A DNA stretch of 64,000 nt from contig JAAAIG010000015.1 of the NCBI GenBank assembly GCA_015852425.1, positions 1 through 64,000 on the forward strand, written 5' to 3'. The translations under genes and the position numbers were made by a program. How positions within the stretch are numbered: the first letter of the stretch is position 1; the number at the start of each line of letters is the position of its first letter. The notes below the pieces were generated by a model. It was not told the origin of the DNA, did not search any database, and saw only the letters and a program-made list of their open reading frames with translations. Source of the stretch: Gryganskiella cystojenkinii (taxonomy: Eukaryota; Mortierellomycota; Mortierellomycetes; Mortierellales; Mortierellaceae). Positions 32,501-44,505 of this stretch are shown here, one piece after another.

Positions 32501-35500
32501 AGCTGCGGACGAGAGAGAAATACTGTTAGTTACATGCAACTACAGTCCCGTCAACGTTGCAGAGTTGTCAAAGAAGGCGCGTTATTTACCAATGATGCTC
32601 CAGTACTTGCACTGAAATTCGCGGAAAATCAGAGAATCGATAGGCTTGTTGGGTGGTATCCAAATGCTAGCGTCTTCGGTCAGTCTCTTGCGCTTAATGT
32701 CGTACATATGGCCTAGACATTGGTAAAGAGCACTGAGAGCGCGAAGGCCAGCCTTTGACATGTCGACGAGACTCGATACCGCTTGCCAAAACGACGTTTC
32801 GTACGGAGTTCCAAGGACTGATTCGCCTGTCACTAGCCATGTCTTTAGGATAAATTCTAATAGGGAGCAAAAACTCTGTTAGTGACTGCTGCCGAAGGGG
32901 ATATATTTGCAGCTAACAACATGCTCATTGGCAATATGTACCTAGAGGAGAAAGCATAGCATCGGTTGTGTCGACTTCTGAGGTCTGCGAAACAGTTGGA
33001 GAAACTCTAAAAATCTTGTTCAAGTCGGCGTTGAGCTTGTCCCTGATTTTGTAGCGAGTAGCAACCAATGACCGCACCGAAAAGACCTCGATCATGCAGT
33101 TGTATAGATAGTGAGCAATGTCTGCGCGCATAATGTACCCGGCCTTCTCGGGGTTGACTCTGAGCAAGTTCACGCCTTTGTGGTCGGCTGGAGGCCAGTT
33201 GTCGAGGACTAATGTGCTTGCATCGCACTGCGATACTTTCTCGATAAAGTATACGAGACTCGAAATGGCGCGCTCCGCCTCCGCCGTCGGTTTCAATCCT
33301 ACCATGGAGGAGGTGAGATGGTCAGACAACTGCATAACAATCATAACATCCATGTCAATTCTCCTACGCCTATGCATCCTCTACCTTTTTCGTGATGGTT
33401 GATATCCCTGATGACGCGCAGTATATTCTCCCATAATTTGGCGCAAGGTAAAATCAACAACGGAAGGCCTGTGAGGCCGCTCAACCTCCACTCGTCGCGA
33501 TGAACGTTCTTGTTCTGAAACATGATCGTTGCCAATACGCTCTCGAGTCCGTGATCCAAAAGTTCCGTCCGAACCCATACGACATCAGAGAGACCAAGCT
33601 CAAACGTTATTGACCCCGGAACAATACTGTATCGCCCCTCGACAAGTTCTATTAATTAAGAGCAATTGGATATCCACGATTAGTTAACGCGTCAATAAGG
33701 AATAACAGAAAAAAATAGTTTGATGAGATTGTTACCTTGTCCGCCAGTATTAGAAAAGAGGGCATTGAGGAATCTCAAGACAACATCACGGACGTGATCA
33801 GATTCGTCCTTGAGAGCGACCTTCAGCAGTGGGAAGAGAACTTGCCCAGCGAACTAAAATATCGATAAGAGCGTGGAATGAGTAACTTAATCATGAGCCA
33901 TCGCCGGATGGATTGTTGTGGCTTACCTTAGGCAGCTTTGATCCAAGGGCGTAGATCAGAGCGATCCAAGCATTCGTGCAGGCGAGACGAACACGTTTGA
34001 TCTTTTCGTTCATAAAACTATTTGAGAATAGTAGCACTCGTTAGAATCTTTACTAAAGGAACATTATATTGTTAAGCCACTCGGATAGAGATATTCCTTA
34101 CCAGTTTGTGATGGGTGTAAGCATGAGTCTCAGTGGTTTCTCCTGCGCGATATGACCTCCGATAGCGAAATTATAGATCAAGCGTCTAATAATCGATGCG
34201 AATGTTAGCATACACCCTCTCGTGTAGGCATACAGTGTGGCTTTGTAGCATTTCCAAGAATAAAAACTTACGTCCATGCCTGGAATGCTGCCATCTTGAT
34301 CTCTGCCCTCCTCGACGACGACGTATTAAAACATTTCTAAAAGATTCGACACCGATAAAAGCTTTTGTAAACAATGATTGCCGGTTTGTGCGCAAAGAAA
34401 AAAGCCCTGAAGGAAAAATATAAATAAAAATAGACAGCTCATGACGATCTTACCTCGGCCATTTTCAGGAGCGGATTAAATTGTGAAGTCCTGTGCAACG
34501 CCTTTCCGATCACTGTTACTAAGCAGCCCCATACTGTGATCGCATACACCTCTATAGAGAAATTAGGTCACAAAAAGAACAATCTTGTTAGTATAAATGA
34601 AGGAATAACACAAGTCCTTTCGCCAATTCTAATGGCGAATTGTCCTCCCGTCACTTTGGTCTACCTTCTCCAGCATCCAAAAAGTTTTGCTTCAGAACTG
34701 CAAAAAATCCTTCGCAGTGTTCCGTCAGGAACTTGTTCACAGCCTGCTGCCTCTTTGCGTCGTCCTTCTCGATCAACTTTGGCGTTGCAACTATGATTGT
34801 TTCCAGAGCTTTGGATCGGATACCCGGGATGGCGTGGACCAGTCGCGATATCAACGGAATAAGCCAGTGTTGAACATTTGGCAGGATCTCTGTCGGATGA
34901 TTGTGAAAACAAACAAACAAGCCCTATAAACGAAAGTATCATGAAAAGCATTAGGCAGACGCGAAATAAAAAAAATATATGAAAAAAGGAAGCATAAGCA
35001 GACTTGTTGTTGCCCTAAGTGCTTCTTACAACTAGACATTCGCTCATGATACTGAGAGACTTGAATCGAGAATCCAAGTTTTGAGAGAAGGCTTGGATCA
35101 TTTGCGGGATGAATGGTGCCATGATTTTTGGCTGTATCCGTGTCGTGCTCAGAATCCAGACCGCCAAGTTACAAGTAGCCTTATCCGTCGTTGTGTCGAT
35201 AATGGAGAGGATCTTTGTCAAGTAGGTTTCCAATTCTTGGTCTATTCAAAATACCCGATGTTAGTCACAAGTCCCTTTGTAAGAACAATTTCTAACAAAA
35301 TATAATACGATTGATGCTCTTACTGGTGAACATTGCGCAAATTCCAGGTTGGAAGAAATAGTAACCGAGACACTTCAACGCGGCTTGCACCCTAATGTTG
35401 GCGATACATCAAACGGGCACAAGAATTGAAGAAAAGAAAATCAGCTCGTGCTCAATAATATACTATTACCCGACCACATTCCAGTTTCATGACGACACGT

Positions 35501-36692
35501 ACAATGCTGACGGGTTGCTCAAGTCGATATCTCTCTGGTTGCAAGCAACAAACCCTTTGAGAGACTTTTTGACAGCGCTCAATTGCATGTTCTCTGGACA
35601 GACTCGGAAGGTCGCTTGGAGACTGCTGTAAGCGGTGGTCCGTACTTGTGGGTCTGGGGAGGCCAACTCTGCAATCGTTTTTTTGGCGAATGCTTCGAGT
35701 GCTGCAGGGGTCTCCATTTTGGGATCCCCAGAATTTGTGGTCGATGATGAAGATGCTAGCGTGTTGCTATTAATATTGGTATTATTTTGGGTCGCCTCTG
35801 TTGCAGTCGCATGATCATCCAATCGAAATGGCGTTGGTTTGAGAATTCCTCTGAGCGTCGACAGCGCCTTGACGGCCTTTCCTGGCACAGAGAGGACAGA
35901 TTCTTGCTTGTTGGGTGAAAATGCGACGCGTTTTGAGGGAGAGGCGGCTACGACGGCAATCTGAGCCGGGATTGGGATTGAATTCTCGACGGTCTTGGGG
36001 GTCGTGGCAGTATCTGTAACTTTTGCGGTATCTTCTAGTTGTGGAATGTTGTCTGTTTCGTCAGCGGCAGTGTCCACGGTCACGTCCTTGATGGGTTCCT
36101 GGGGGCTGCTCGGGATCCTTGCTGAGGCTCCTGTTACTACTGCAGCCGAGGTCGATTCTAGGGGCTGAGTATCCTCCAAATCCTGCTCGTCATCCATCTG
36201 CACGAGCGGCTTTCCAGCTGTGTTTGTGATATTTTGCTCTTGTGGAGTAGTAGCAGCATTTTCGGTCAGAGATCTGGCCCCCTTGTCGTGGGTCTCGTGT
36301 CCTGCATTGGGTACCTCGACGACTTGTTCTGAGCTTGCCTGGAAAGGAGAGCCGGCGTCCTCGGGGTCAGGGATATCCGATCCAGCATCAGATGCGCTCG
36401 AAGCTCGAGTATTTGGTCGTTCGAACTTTGGGTTCAGTGGCGGTTGAATAGGGCGAGCTGATCTGGGTGGCCGAGGAATAGCATAATCTGATTCTGTTTG
36501 CTGCTGCTGTAGTGGTTGTTGTGCCTTTGCGGATGTCGAAGCAGAGGAAGAAGAAGAAGAAGAAGGCGTAGCTCTGGTTGAAACTTGTGCTGTGACCTTG
36601 CGCTGTTTTGGCATGGGCGATGCTTGTCTTTCGGGAGTCCTGAACCCAGACTTTTTCCTCTTTGTCGGGGTGGTATTCGAGGAACTCATCAT
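29509..36692 (-). CDS. RIF1: Telomere and replication-timing factor Rif1
   Basis: About 16 exons encode roughly 1,900 residues. The first exon (36692-35503) gives a disordered head with a PP1-docking RVAF (255-258) and a SILK-like GILK (282-285). HEAT-repeat exons follow: ALVQAALKCLGYYFFQPGI (35391-35324), LETYLTKILSIIDTTTDKAT (35241-35030), then VQHWLIPLISRLVHAIPGI, VWGCLVTVIGKALHRTSQF and AEIKMAAFQAWT, the typical Rif1_N pattern. The largest exon (31815-29798) carries the last helices and a long Ser/Thr/Pro region with basic KKRRRRAEKA. The last exon (29677-29509) continues a helix, RHLLELQTQLNTLSQVV. Rif1 recruits PP1 to limit origin firing and protects telomeres and breaks. Phase was checked for exons 1-3 and the last junction; exon ends between 35.0 and 31.8 kb are approximate. 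Confidence 0.82.
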
Positions 36693-37043
36693 TCCGAGTT
36701 GGACGCCTTTTCTTCAGTCAGATGTGCTGGTTGGCTGCTGAGCGAATGACTGTGTGTGTTTGAATGTAATCTTCTGGGTTGATAGCTTGCGAGCGTGTGT
36801 ATGTGGGTGTTTTTGGTGCTATTGTTGTTATGGATGGTGATTACAGTATGTGTCCGGCCGTTCTTGTTTAAAATAGTGCTGAAGAGTCGAGAACGAGGGA
36901 CAGTTGCTCCAGGACGGACAATCGTAAAGACGCGAATGAGAGGAGAGAGAGAGGGATGGTGGCAAAAAACACCCAAACAAACAACACACTGCACAAAACA
37001 CGAACAGCGTTTGATTTGTGACCATTTTTATTTAAGGGTCATT
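36693..37043. other. RIF1 promoter region
   Basis: The stretch lies between the RIF1 start and the 3' end of the next minus-strand gene. It includes a GA-rich tract at about 36938-36954. No gene seen. Confidence 0.5.
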
Positions 37044-38120
37044 TCAAGATTTTTCCCGGACGGCCGCCTCGGTCGCGATCCTCGTCCTCCTCAACGACTC
37101 GGCCTCCAGTATCCTCTCTTCCTCTTCAATCAGCCTCAACTTTGCCTTGAGCTTGATCTCATAATCATCCACATCTGTCCTGTGCACAGGTAGCACATTC
37201 AAAAGCCCGGTCCCGACCGCATCCCGCTGCTTTGATGGCCCTGATGACCGAGCTGCTGTTGCTGTACCAGCCACAGCTGTCGTCGGGTGGTTCTCGATGG
37301 CTACTGTGGCCAGGATCCGGTCCTGACGGTATCTGTTGGTTTTTGACCACACCCACTGTCCTCCCATCGCCATCACTCCAAACATGAACGTTCCTGACGG
37401 TACAGCCTTGGGTCCTCCTAATAACGTTTCCGTTAACACAGTAAAAAACAATTCATATTATTAGGACATCAAGATGACACAGACGACCAGACAACACGGC
37501 CCTTTGATGGACAGAAACTCGAACAAAAATAAATACAAAGGCCCAACGTACGTGCTAATGCGCTGAGGATGCCTCCTGTACAAGCTCCTGCAATGGTACT
37601 GCTCCACAGCTGATCAATCTCCATGGTCTGTGAATCCTTGAGTCCGAAATATGGGTTCTTGCCCTGCTGGAACCGGAGAAAAGACTCGCGGAAGGCTTGA
37701 AAACAAAATGCAACAAAGCCAACTAGTTAGATCGAGTCGTCAAGACTTTTTTTTAAAATATCCCCTTTGCTATCGAACCATGGATCGTGAACAAAAGACT
37801 TCCTACCGATAAAAGTCATGCCAAATAACGAGGCATTCAGTCCTCCTGAGAATGCATATCCTGCCACGGGCTGTTGTTTCATGATGCCCATCACAGTTCC
37901 TACCGTCGCACCCGCAGCGCCTAAAGTAGAAGGAGATTAGTTGAAAAAATAAAATAAACCATTAGCTCTCAAACGTCGTAGCTGATCAGATTGCCCTCGC
38001 GGGTGGATGGCAGCCTGTCATGACGAATGGTCAACTTGGGTCCAGGTTTTCATTGTCCATACCGGCGAGGAATGTGCCCTTGATCAGATCTTGTCCGACT
38101 TCCTTGCTCCGTGCATCCAT
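37044..38120 (-). CDS. Tim17/Tim22-family-like membrane protein
   Basis: Four exons (38120-38063, 37920-37807, 37695-37552, 37417-37044) close in phase to give 229 residues. Gly/Ala-rich hydrophobic segments follow one another: AAGATVGTVMGI, YAFSGGLNASLFGMTFIAF, STIAGACTGGILSALA and GTFMFGVMAMGGQWVW. This is the GxxxG-type pattern of Tim17/Tim22/Tim23/Pmp24 proteins, which sit in the mitochondrial inner membrane or peroxisomes. FRESFLRFQQGKNPYFGL links segments 2 and 3. After the last segment comes a charged tail of about 95 residues with a helix rich in Glu/Arg (KLRLIEEEERILEAESLRR). I cannot assign it to a particular import or complex I subunit. Confidence 0.65.
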
Positions 38121-38294
38121 GCTGAATTCTGTTTCTCCTGGGTGTTTTTTTTGGTTGTTCAAAAAGGAGAGCGAAAAGAATGCCCAAAAATAATGCCCTG
38201 CCAGAGCCGTGGCACCGGAACTGGTCTTTCTCCACGTGACCTTTTCAGAAATGCCGTAAATTTCGCCACCAAATTTCAACGACGACTCACGGTT

Positions 38295-40527
38295 TTATTG
38301 GCGATGAAAGTCCGAGTGCCTCGACAACTTTTCTGTTTTGTCGTTCAGGGTAAGGTACTCCTGTTTGAGTTGCATCGTCCGTTCTTCTAGAGTTCGCTTT
38401 GCATCATGGATCTCCCGTGGCACCAACTGGACTTGCTCGGTGGTCGAATACTGGTGCAATAGACTTTGACTCAAACGCTCTGACACAGATGAGATCTCAC
38501 CGACATGCGTATGGACCATCGTCCACCTCTCCTCCGATATTTGACTCTGGATCTCCATGTTCCGTTTGACCAGTCCCAGAAACTCTTCCGACTCTTTTTG
38601 TTGTGAGGACGCCAACTTGTCCCTTGCAGGCGATCTTGACAATACCGCTGATGACGACGATGACGACGACCATGCCAACCCCGTCTCGACTCTGGAGAGT
38701 TCTGTCCGCAATTTGCTTGACTGCTTCTGGTGATCCTGACATTCTTGAATCGCCGCCCAGAGAATATCCTTTTGTGTTTTCACCGCGCCTCGTTCCTTTT
38801 CCAGGACTTGCTCAATCAAAACTCCAAAACAGTAGTACTCCAGTAACCGATCCAGGGACTGATCCAGTGCCAAAAGTGCCTTTTTTTGTGTCTCGATGTA
38901 ATCTCGATGTGTTGCCGAGACGAAACGAAGCTCTACATCTGTTCTTGCTATCCGTTCGCAGACATCCACAAGGACACCTCGCCGCTCATCCTCACTTCTC
39001 GGCACGACGGCTACTTCCTCGCCGTCATGTTCCAGTCCTTGGATATCCTCCATCACTTCGGCTCTTGGGCCACGTTTCGTTGGGGTAGTGACAGGGACTG
39101 GATCAGGGTCCGACAAGACCTGTTCCATCTCACTCTCTAGTCTCGAGACTTCGCGCTGGACCGAGATCATTTCCAGTTCATGCTGCTGCTTCGAGCGCTG
39201 TATCCGCATCTTGGACTGGGCGACTGATACGACATACTCTGTCGTCAGATCCTGATCTGCCGCGGCTTCTTCTTGAGCATCCGCAGCCTGCTGTTGGGCG
39301 TAGAGCGCCTTCATGTGGTCGAGTTCATGCTCCAGACACTTGAGCTGGGCTGTGGCTCGGATATGACTCATCTTGGTTGCACGGTAGATCGAGCACAGTC
39401 GGACTAGCTCCTTGTCCTCGGCCGGGTTTCTCTTTAACAGACGGTCGAATCTGTTGGAGAGCGAGAGCGACGAAAATGTAGTGGGTATATTGTCCATAGT
39501 AGACGACGACGGTGGGTGAAGGAGAATCGAGTCCATGATCTGGTTGTAGTATGACTCCATCTGTTCCAAGAATGCCTTGTCCATTTGTTGCAATTCCTGC
39601 AAAGCTTCTTGTCGCAAATAGAGGTATGCCTTGTCTGCCTCGTGCCGAGAGTCTATCGGACGGGCGGCGAAGAACGATCGAGACAGAGACCCGACGGGCT
39701 TCCTTTGTGATTGGTCCAGAGTGGAAGTCGAGTGAGGTGTGGCTCCTGGAAGGAGTTCTGTGGCAGACTTTTGCGCTGTTTCCTCTAGGGTCTGCAGCAT
39801 GGCATCGAGCTGGATCGAAGCATCGTGCAAATCCATGTCCAGGATCCTGTCTTGATCTTTTACGTGACTTTCTAGAGCTCTGAGGTCAGCCATCTCTTTT
39901 TCCATTGATGCAAGGGTGCTCCTACGTATGACAATTTTTTTTGGTTATTGTGTTTGCCCTGAACAGCCATATATCGACTTGTTGAAGAGATAGAAAGAAA
40001 CAAAAAATAAAACGATAAAAATAAAAATAAAAAAAAGGATGGCCTTACTGGAGCTGCTTATGCTCCTGATCCAAAGATTGCATCTCGGCTTCAAAACTGC
40101 GCTCGCCATTATCGCCTTCATCTTCATCATCTATTACGGTCTCTCCATGAGGATGCCATAAACTAGCGTGTTCCTTGAAGTCTGGCCAGTTGGTCTCTGC
40201 GCTCACGTTCTGGACTAACCAATCAAGAAAGTCACTTGTCGAGTCGAGTTGTTGTTGTTGTGGATGGGCTGTCGGTTGTTGATGCTGCTGGCCATGGATA
40301 AAAGAAACGCGCACTTTCTCAGTCTCTTGCTGGTGGTGGTAGTGGCTCAGGAGTGCATTCTCGATCTTGTCGAATGAGTAGAGATCCTGCGGACAATTAA
40401 TCGACTCGAGCAGATGCACGAGTTTTCTGCTCTGGCGTGCAACATGGTCCTGTAACTGTTGATCCTGTAACCGTTGATCCTGCCGCGCAGTATATGCTGA
40501 GGTCGAAGTGTATTGAAATTCAGCCAT
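38295..40527 (-). CDS. HAUS3: Augmin complex subunit HAUS3
   Basis: Two exons (40527-40049 and 39921-38295) join in phase to give 701 residues. The N-terminal part (about 40-160) has CPQDLYSFDKIENAL and the block FLDWLVQNVSAETNWPDF, which matches the FLDWFCGNVSE signature near the start of animal HAUS3. The rest is almost entirely coiled coil (for example QLKCLEHELDHMKALYAQQ), broken by a Ser/Pro linker. HAUS3 pairs with HAUS5 in the gamma-TuRC-recruiting, microtubule-branching half of augmin. Animal HAUS3 is about 600 residues; the extra length is in Gln-rich linkers. Augmin is missing from budding and fission yeast. Coiled coils match many proteins, so the call rests on the N-terminal block. 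Confidence 0.72.
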
Positions 40528-41059
40528 ATGAAAGAGGGATAGAAAGAGAGAGCGAGAGAGGGGAGAGAAAGAGACAGAGAGAGGAGGGTGTGAAGGTGTG
40601 AATGTGTAATGTCGCGTTGTTCTGAGTGTGTGCGGCCTTAATGTGTTGGATGGTGGCGTCAAAGTCACGTGTAAATAAACCCAATTATGCTGCTCTCTTT
40701 TGCGTCAATCCCATTCTTGAATTACTTTTTCCACCCTCTTTTTATTTTTCTTTGCCTGCATCTGCATGGTGTGATGCGTTGCGTCCATTGAAGACACTCT
40801 TTGCATCCACTTTTGAATACTGATTGACGACTGCAGTGGGTTGCAACCGTACAATCATCTCTCCCTCACAATCCCCTCTCCATACCTGTACAGTGAAGAG
40901 AGATGCATCTTGGCTTTTTTTTTGGGTCTACTGAGCGAGTGTGTTTCCATTGACTGATGAGCCAAACGCGCGTTTTATTCTATTTGTCTGCATACTTAAA
41001 ATCCATAGGCTATACCCCTGCAATATCAACAACCTCCGAATCCACCACCAACCCACGCC
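40528..41059. other. Divergent promoter region
   Basis: The stretch separates HAUS3 (-) from the 930-residue gene (+). The first 60 bases are purine-rich, a pyrimidine leader for HAUS3, and GTCACGTG lies at 40663-40670. No gene seen. Confidence 0.5.
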
Positions 41060-43852
41060 ATGGATGTAAAACCCGAGCCAACAGAAAGTGCCACCGTGCA
41101 CCTGGACCATCGTGCCGTACCTGTCCCGACTTTGGCGTCTATCCAACAGGACCTCGAACGGCCCCTGGATCGGATTCCAAGATCAACTTGGTATCAAATC
41201 GGTGCTGAATGCCACAACAAGAGTCTCTCTTCCGAGATCACCATGGCCACACCTACTGGTTCAGTCAACCTGCCAAGTGGCATTCCCCGTATCCTAATCG
41301 TGATCCAAATGCAGAGAAGCATCGCCATCGAACATCTTTTACAACCACAAGCCATAGCCGCGGACAGTATTCCGCTCCTTTGGTACCTGTACGCATTCAT
41401 GAACCAAAAGCAGGAAAACAGCTCAACCCAAGCTACTATCTCATCAACGAAACTGAAACGGAAGGCTACCCTTTCGGACACAACGGAAAGAGAATCAAAT
41501 CAACCTTGGCAACTTCAACTCCTCAAATCCTCTTGTCCCGAGATCTTTGTCCTCGCCTTCCTGGAGACATATCAACAACACGGTCGACTGCTCGGATTCG
41601 AGCGAGAGATGCCTCGCTCTCTTATGGAGGCCATCGATTTCGAACTCGGTTCTCATTCCGAATATGCCAAAAAGGCCGTTTATAGCTTGATGCACACTCT
41701 GATCGCCTGTCGTCGTTATCTCAAGGCCCTCGCCTCCAAACAACAACAACCAGCTAAAGAAGAACTGGCGTTTCACAAGATGGCCTTGGATCTGGAAGAA
41801 GCCTTTGTCGCTATGGAAGTTTTTCTGGATGCAGAGGCGACGCTACCAAAGCTAAGCTCCCTGATGGAACAAGAGGTCGCCGCAGATGTGAAAGCCAATA
41901 CCCGTATCGGTGCCACGGTTAAAAAATTCGGAGCCACACCCTCAACCACGCCTTCACTGAGCTCGGGAAGCCCGACCATGAAGGATAACACGTCATCACC
42001 TGGCACCCTAAGAACGACTGCTCAATTAATAGAACAAGCCCAGTCAAGGACTTCTGCTTCCAACACAGCTGCAACCTCAGGCACGAGTTCCTTATCAACA
42101 ACTGCTCAGAACGCCAAGATCAAGGTTAGCAACCCCCTGTGGTCCCAGACGCTCGGACAAAATTATATGCCCCAGTGGCCTGCCAAGTACGTGAACCAGA
42201 TCGACGTCGAGCTTCGCCGCTGGTTTTCCCTAATTGCGCACGTGAATGGGGCCGCCTTTGCAGAGAACCTAACCGCGCTAATCAAGGCCGTCTATCCGAG
42301 CGACCAAAAATTCTTGTTGGATTTGATCTTGATCGAGTACATGTGTCTGGAGGTCATGTCCTCGGCCGGAAGCGATCAAGCCGATCGGGACAACGACGCG
42401 ACTGTCTTTTCATCCACGGATCTGGATCTCACCACCGACCTCAAAAGCAAACGGGCGAAAACTCCCGGGGAGAAGGTTGTCGAGACCATCATGTCCGCCC
42501 TGGTGAGTCTCGTCATCAAGCCCGAGGACAGTACAACTTACCTAGAGCCGGGATCCAAGCGATGGGCCGAGGCTATGGACCCCAGTGCTTGGGACACGCA
42601 GGACGATGAGTTGGGACTCAACCGGGAGGCACCATCATTACTGGGTGCGCCTTCAATCCCAACCATCTCTCCAGCAAAGCCGGCCGCACTGGGCGGGTCC
42701 AAGATCAAGAAACGCCGAAACCTGTACAACCGCCGTGTGAGTCCATTCTATGCCATCCTAGCCATGTTCACACCCAAACGAACGACGGGTCGAGTCCAGG
42801 GTGTATTATATCTCAGCCCTGAAGAAATGGAGACCAAGGATGGCCCTACCACAGACGACACTACCACACAAGAAGGACTGCTATTGTTAGGACTCGAGAC
42901 AGCCATGCCAATCGTGGTTGAGGAAGAGGAAAACCCGGATCCAATCGTTCAACACAAAAGACTCAAGAAGGCACACAAGAAAAAGTTGCGTCAGCAAAAT
43001 CAGCAGGCTCAAGGACAACATCAAGGCCCGGGCCAAAGACGTATGTCTGCTGGGGCAAGTGGTGCTGGGGGTGGCGGAAACAAGAAGGACGGGCACCGGG
43101 GACCCAAGCACACAGTCGGGTTCAACAAGATGTTAGCTGCTGCGAGTCAACAATCCCCTACGGTCCCTCAACCAGAGACAACACAGGCAGATGATGAGAA
43201 AGAGGAGATCGAAATTGATATGGACGAATTACTCCGGGCCAAGGAAGCCGAAACGAAACGGTTGGCCTGTCAAGCGCCCTTTCGAGTCTTGATGCTAATC
43301 CTTCAGAACTTGACCCGAGTCAACCAAGCAGGCGCCCTTGATAACTGGATCGCAGACGCTCTCTCTGGTACAGTCCAACCACTCCAGATCCAATATTTCC
43401 AATGGCTTCTCCGATCACTCGTCGTCGGATCGCTCTCGGGACAATCTGATGTACCGCCACCACTTCCTTCAGCGCCTGTGTCTACGGCCGCAGCCAATAT
43501 CAATTCCGATACTGCCACTGATCTGCCAAAGATCAAGACAGAGGGTGACATGGAGGTAGATGGCCAGCAACCGATGCAGTTACCACCGCAACAAGCCCGT
43601 ACCCGAGACACGGATGAGATTCAGAGATTGTTGACAGTCTTGGTTGCTACAACTGGAATCGGATATGATCCTCTTAGGACGGCCTATGATCGGTTTCACT
43701 CGGGCCAGGTCGAGGCCGGCAGACAGGATTACTTGGATCGACTGAACCCGGTCGAGGCCATGTTGGAGAAGCACCGGGTCTCCGTTACATCGACGGCAAC
43801 AGCGACCGGCTCAGCCATGGAGGTGGAGACAAAGTTGGGTTTGACGACTTGA
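41060..43852 (+). CDS. Hypothetical protein, 930 residues, single exon
   Basis: The frame is long, intron-free and coding in character throughout. Helical blocks include ILIVIQMQRSIAIEHLLQ and IPLLWYLYAFMN (about 78-120), CPEIFVLAFLETYQQHGRLL (about 157) and YVNQIDVELRRWFSLIAHVN to LILIEYMCLEVM (about 377-436). Near 555-590 a basic segment, KIKKRRNLYNRR, precedes a short hydrophobic block, and KRLKKAHKKKLRQQNQQ (about 634-650) looks like a nuclear localisation signal. Late blocks are FRVLMLILQNLTRVNQAG and IQYFQWLLRSLVVG. It is probably nuclear and helical, perhaps a scaffold subunit of a transcription complex such as Mediator or Integrator, but I do not recognise the family. Confidence 0.8.
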   Translation: MDVKPEPTESATVHLDHRAVPVPTLASIQQDLERPLDRIPRSTWYQIGAECHNKSLSSEITMATPTGSVNLPSGIPRILIVIQMQRSIAIEHLLQPQAIAADSIPLLWYLYAFMNQKQENSSTQATISSTKLKRKATLSDTTERESNQPWQLQLLKSSCPEIFVLAFLETYQQHGRLLGFEREMPRSLMEAIDFELGSHSEYAKKAVYSLMHTLIACRRYLKALASKQQQPAKEELAFHKMALDLEEAFVAMEVFLDAEATLPKLSSLMEQEVAADVKANTRIGATVKKFGATPSTTPSLSSGSPTMKDNTSSPGTLRTTAQLIEQAQSRTSASNTAATSGTSSLSTTAQNAKIKVSNPLWSQTLGQNYMPQWPAKYVNQIDVELRRWFSLIAHVNGAAFAENLTALIKAVYPSDQKFLLDLILIEYMCLEVMSSAGSDQADRDNDATVFSSTDLDLTTDLKSKRAKTPGEKVVETIMSALVSLVIKPEDSTTYLEPGSKRWAEAMDPSAWDTQDDELGLNREAPSLLGAPSIPTISPAKPAALGGSKIKKRRNLYNRRVSPFYAILAMFTPKRTTGRVQGVLYLSPEEMETKDGPTTDDTTTQEGLLLLGLETAMPIVVEEEENPDPIVQHKRLKKAHKKKLRQQNQQAQGQHQGPGQRRMSAGASGAGGGGNKKDGHRGPKHTVGFNKMLAAASQQSPTVPQPETTQADDEKEEIEIDMDELLRAKEAETKRLACQAPFRVLMLILQNLTRVNQAGALDNWIADALSGTVQPLQIQYFQWLLRSLVVGSLSGQSDVPPPLPSAPVSTAAANINSDTATDLPKIKTEGDMEVDGQQPMQLPPQQARTRDTDEIQRLLTVLVATTGIGYDPLRTAYDRFHSGQVEAGRQDYLDRLNPVEAMLEKHRVSVTSTATATGSAMEVETKLGLTT

Positions 43853-44505
43853 TGACCGCATCTTCAATGCCCCTGGTCATTGAAACCCAAAACCCAATTA
43901 CGGGACTGTGAGCCTCGTTTTTTTTTGGACCGTGTAGATATATTTTAAGCTTTCCTTTCGCAAGATCGAGAAACCTGTGCTAAAAACATTAATATAACCC
44001 TTCAATCTAAGATTTATTACAAGATGTGGAGAAGGCAAGTTGCGGCGAGTTGCTTGGAACAGACCGATAAAAAGGCATCAAATGACGATTCAAGAAGCAA
44101 AAAGCTAAATGCATGAAAATGCCGGGTGAGAAAGTGCGAAAACATACAAAAACGATAAGAGAAACAGTAATGAACACTAAAGTAAGATGACATGTGAGAT
44201 CGGGAAGGGGGTAGTGAACAATCGAAGGAAGGGACCACCCACTGAAGGGGGTAGAAAAGAGGATAGGCCGATGGTAGGGAAGAGCAAAAGTGGTGTGTCG
44301 GAGGGAAGAGCAAGGGGAGGAATTACATACAGCGGTAAAACAAAACAAAAAAATGTCATGAGGGAGAGGAACACTTTTTGCGATGGTTGAATAAGAGAGG
44401 AGAAAGGAAGACAGGGTAATGATAAGGAGAGGGTGAGGGGGGTGTAAATGGAGAATTTGGTCCGCACTGTCGTCAGAGTGGTTCACAGTAAATAAATTGC
44501 AAGCG
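43853..44505. other. Convergent intergenic spacer
   Basis: The spacer lies between two converging genes. It is purine-rich on the plus strand from about 44180 to 44450, which gives antisense frames rich in Ser, Leu and Phe. No gene supported. Confidence 0.55.
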
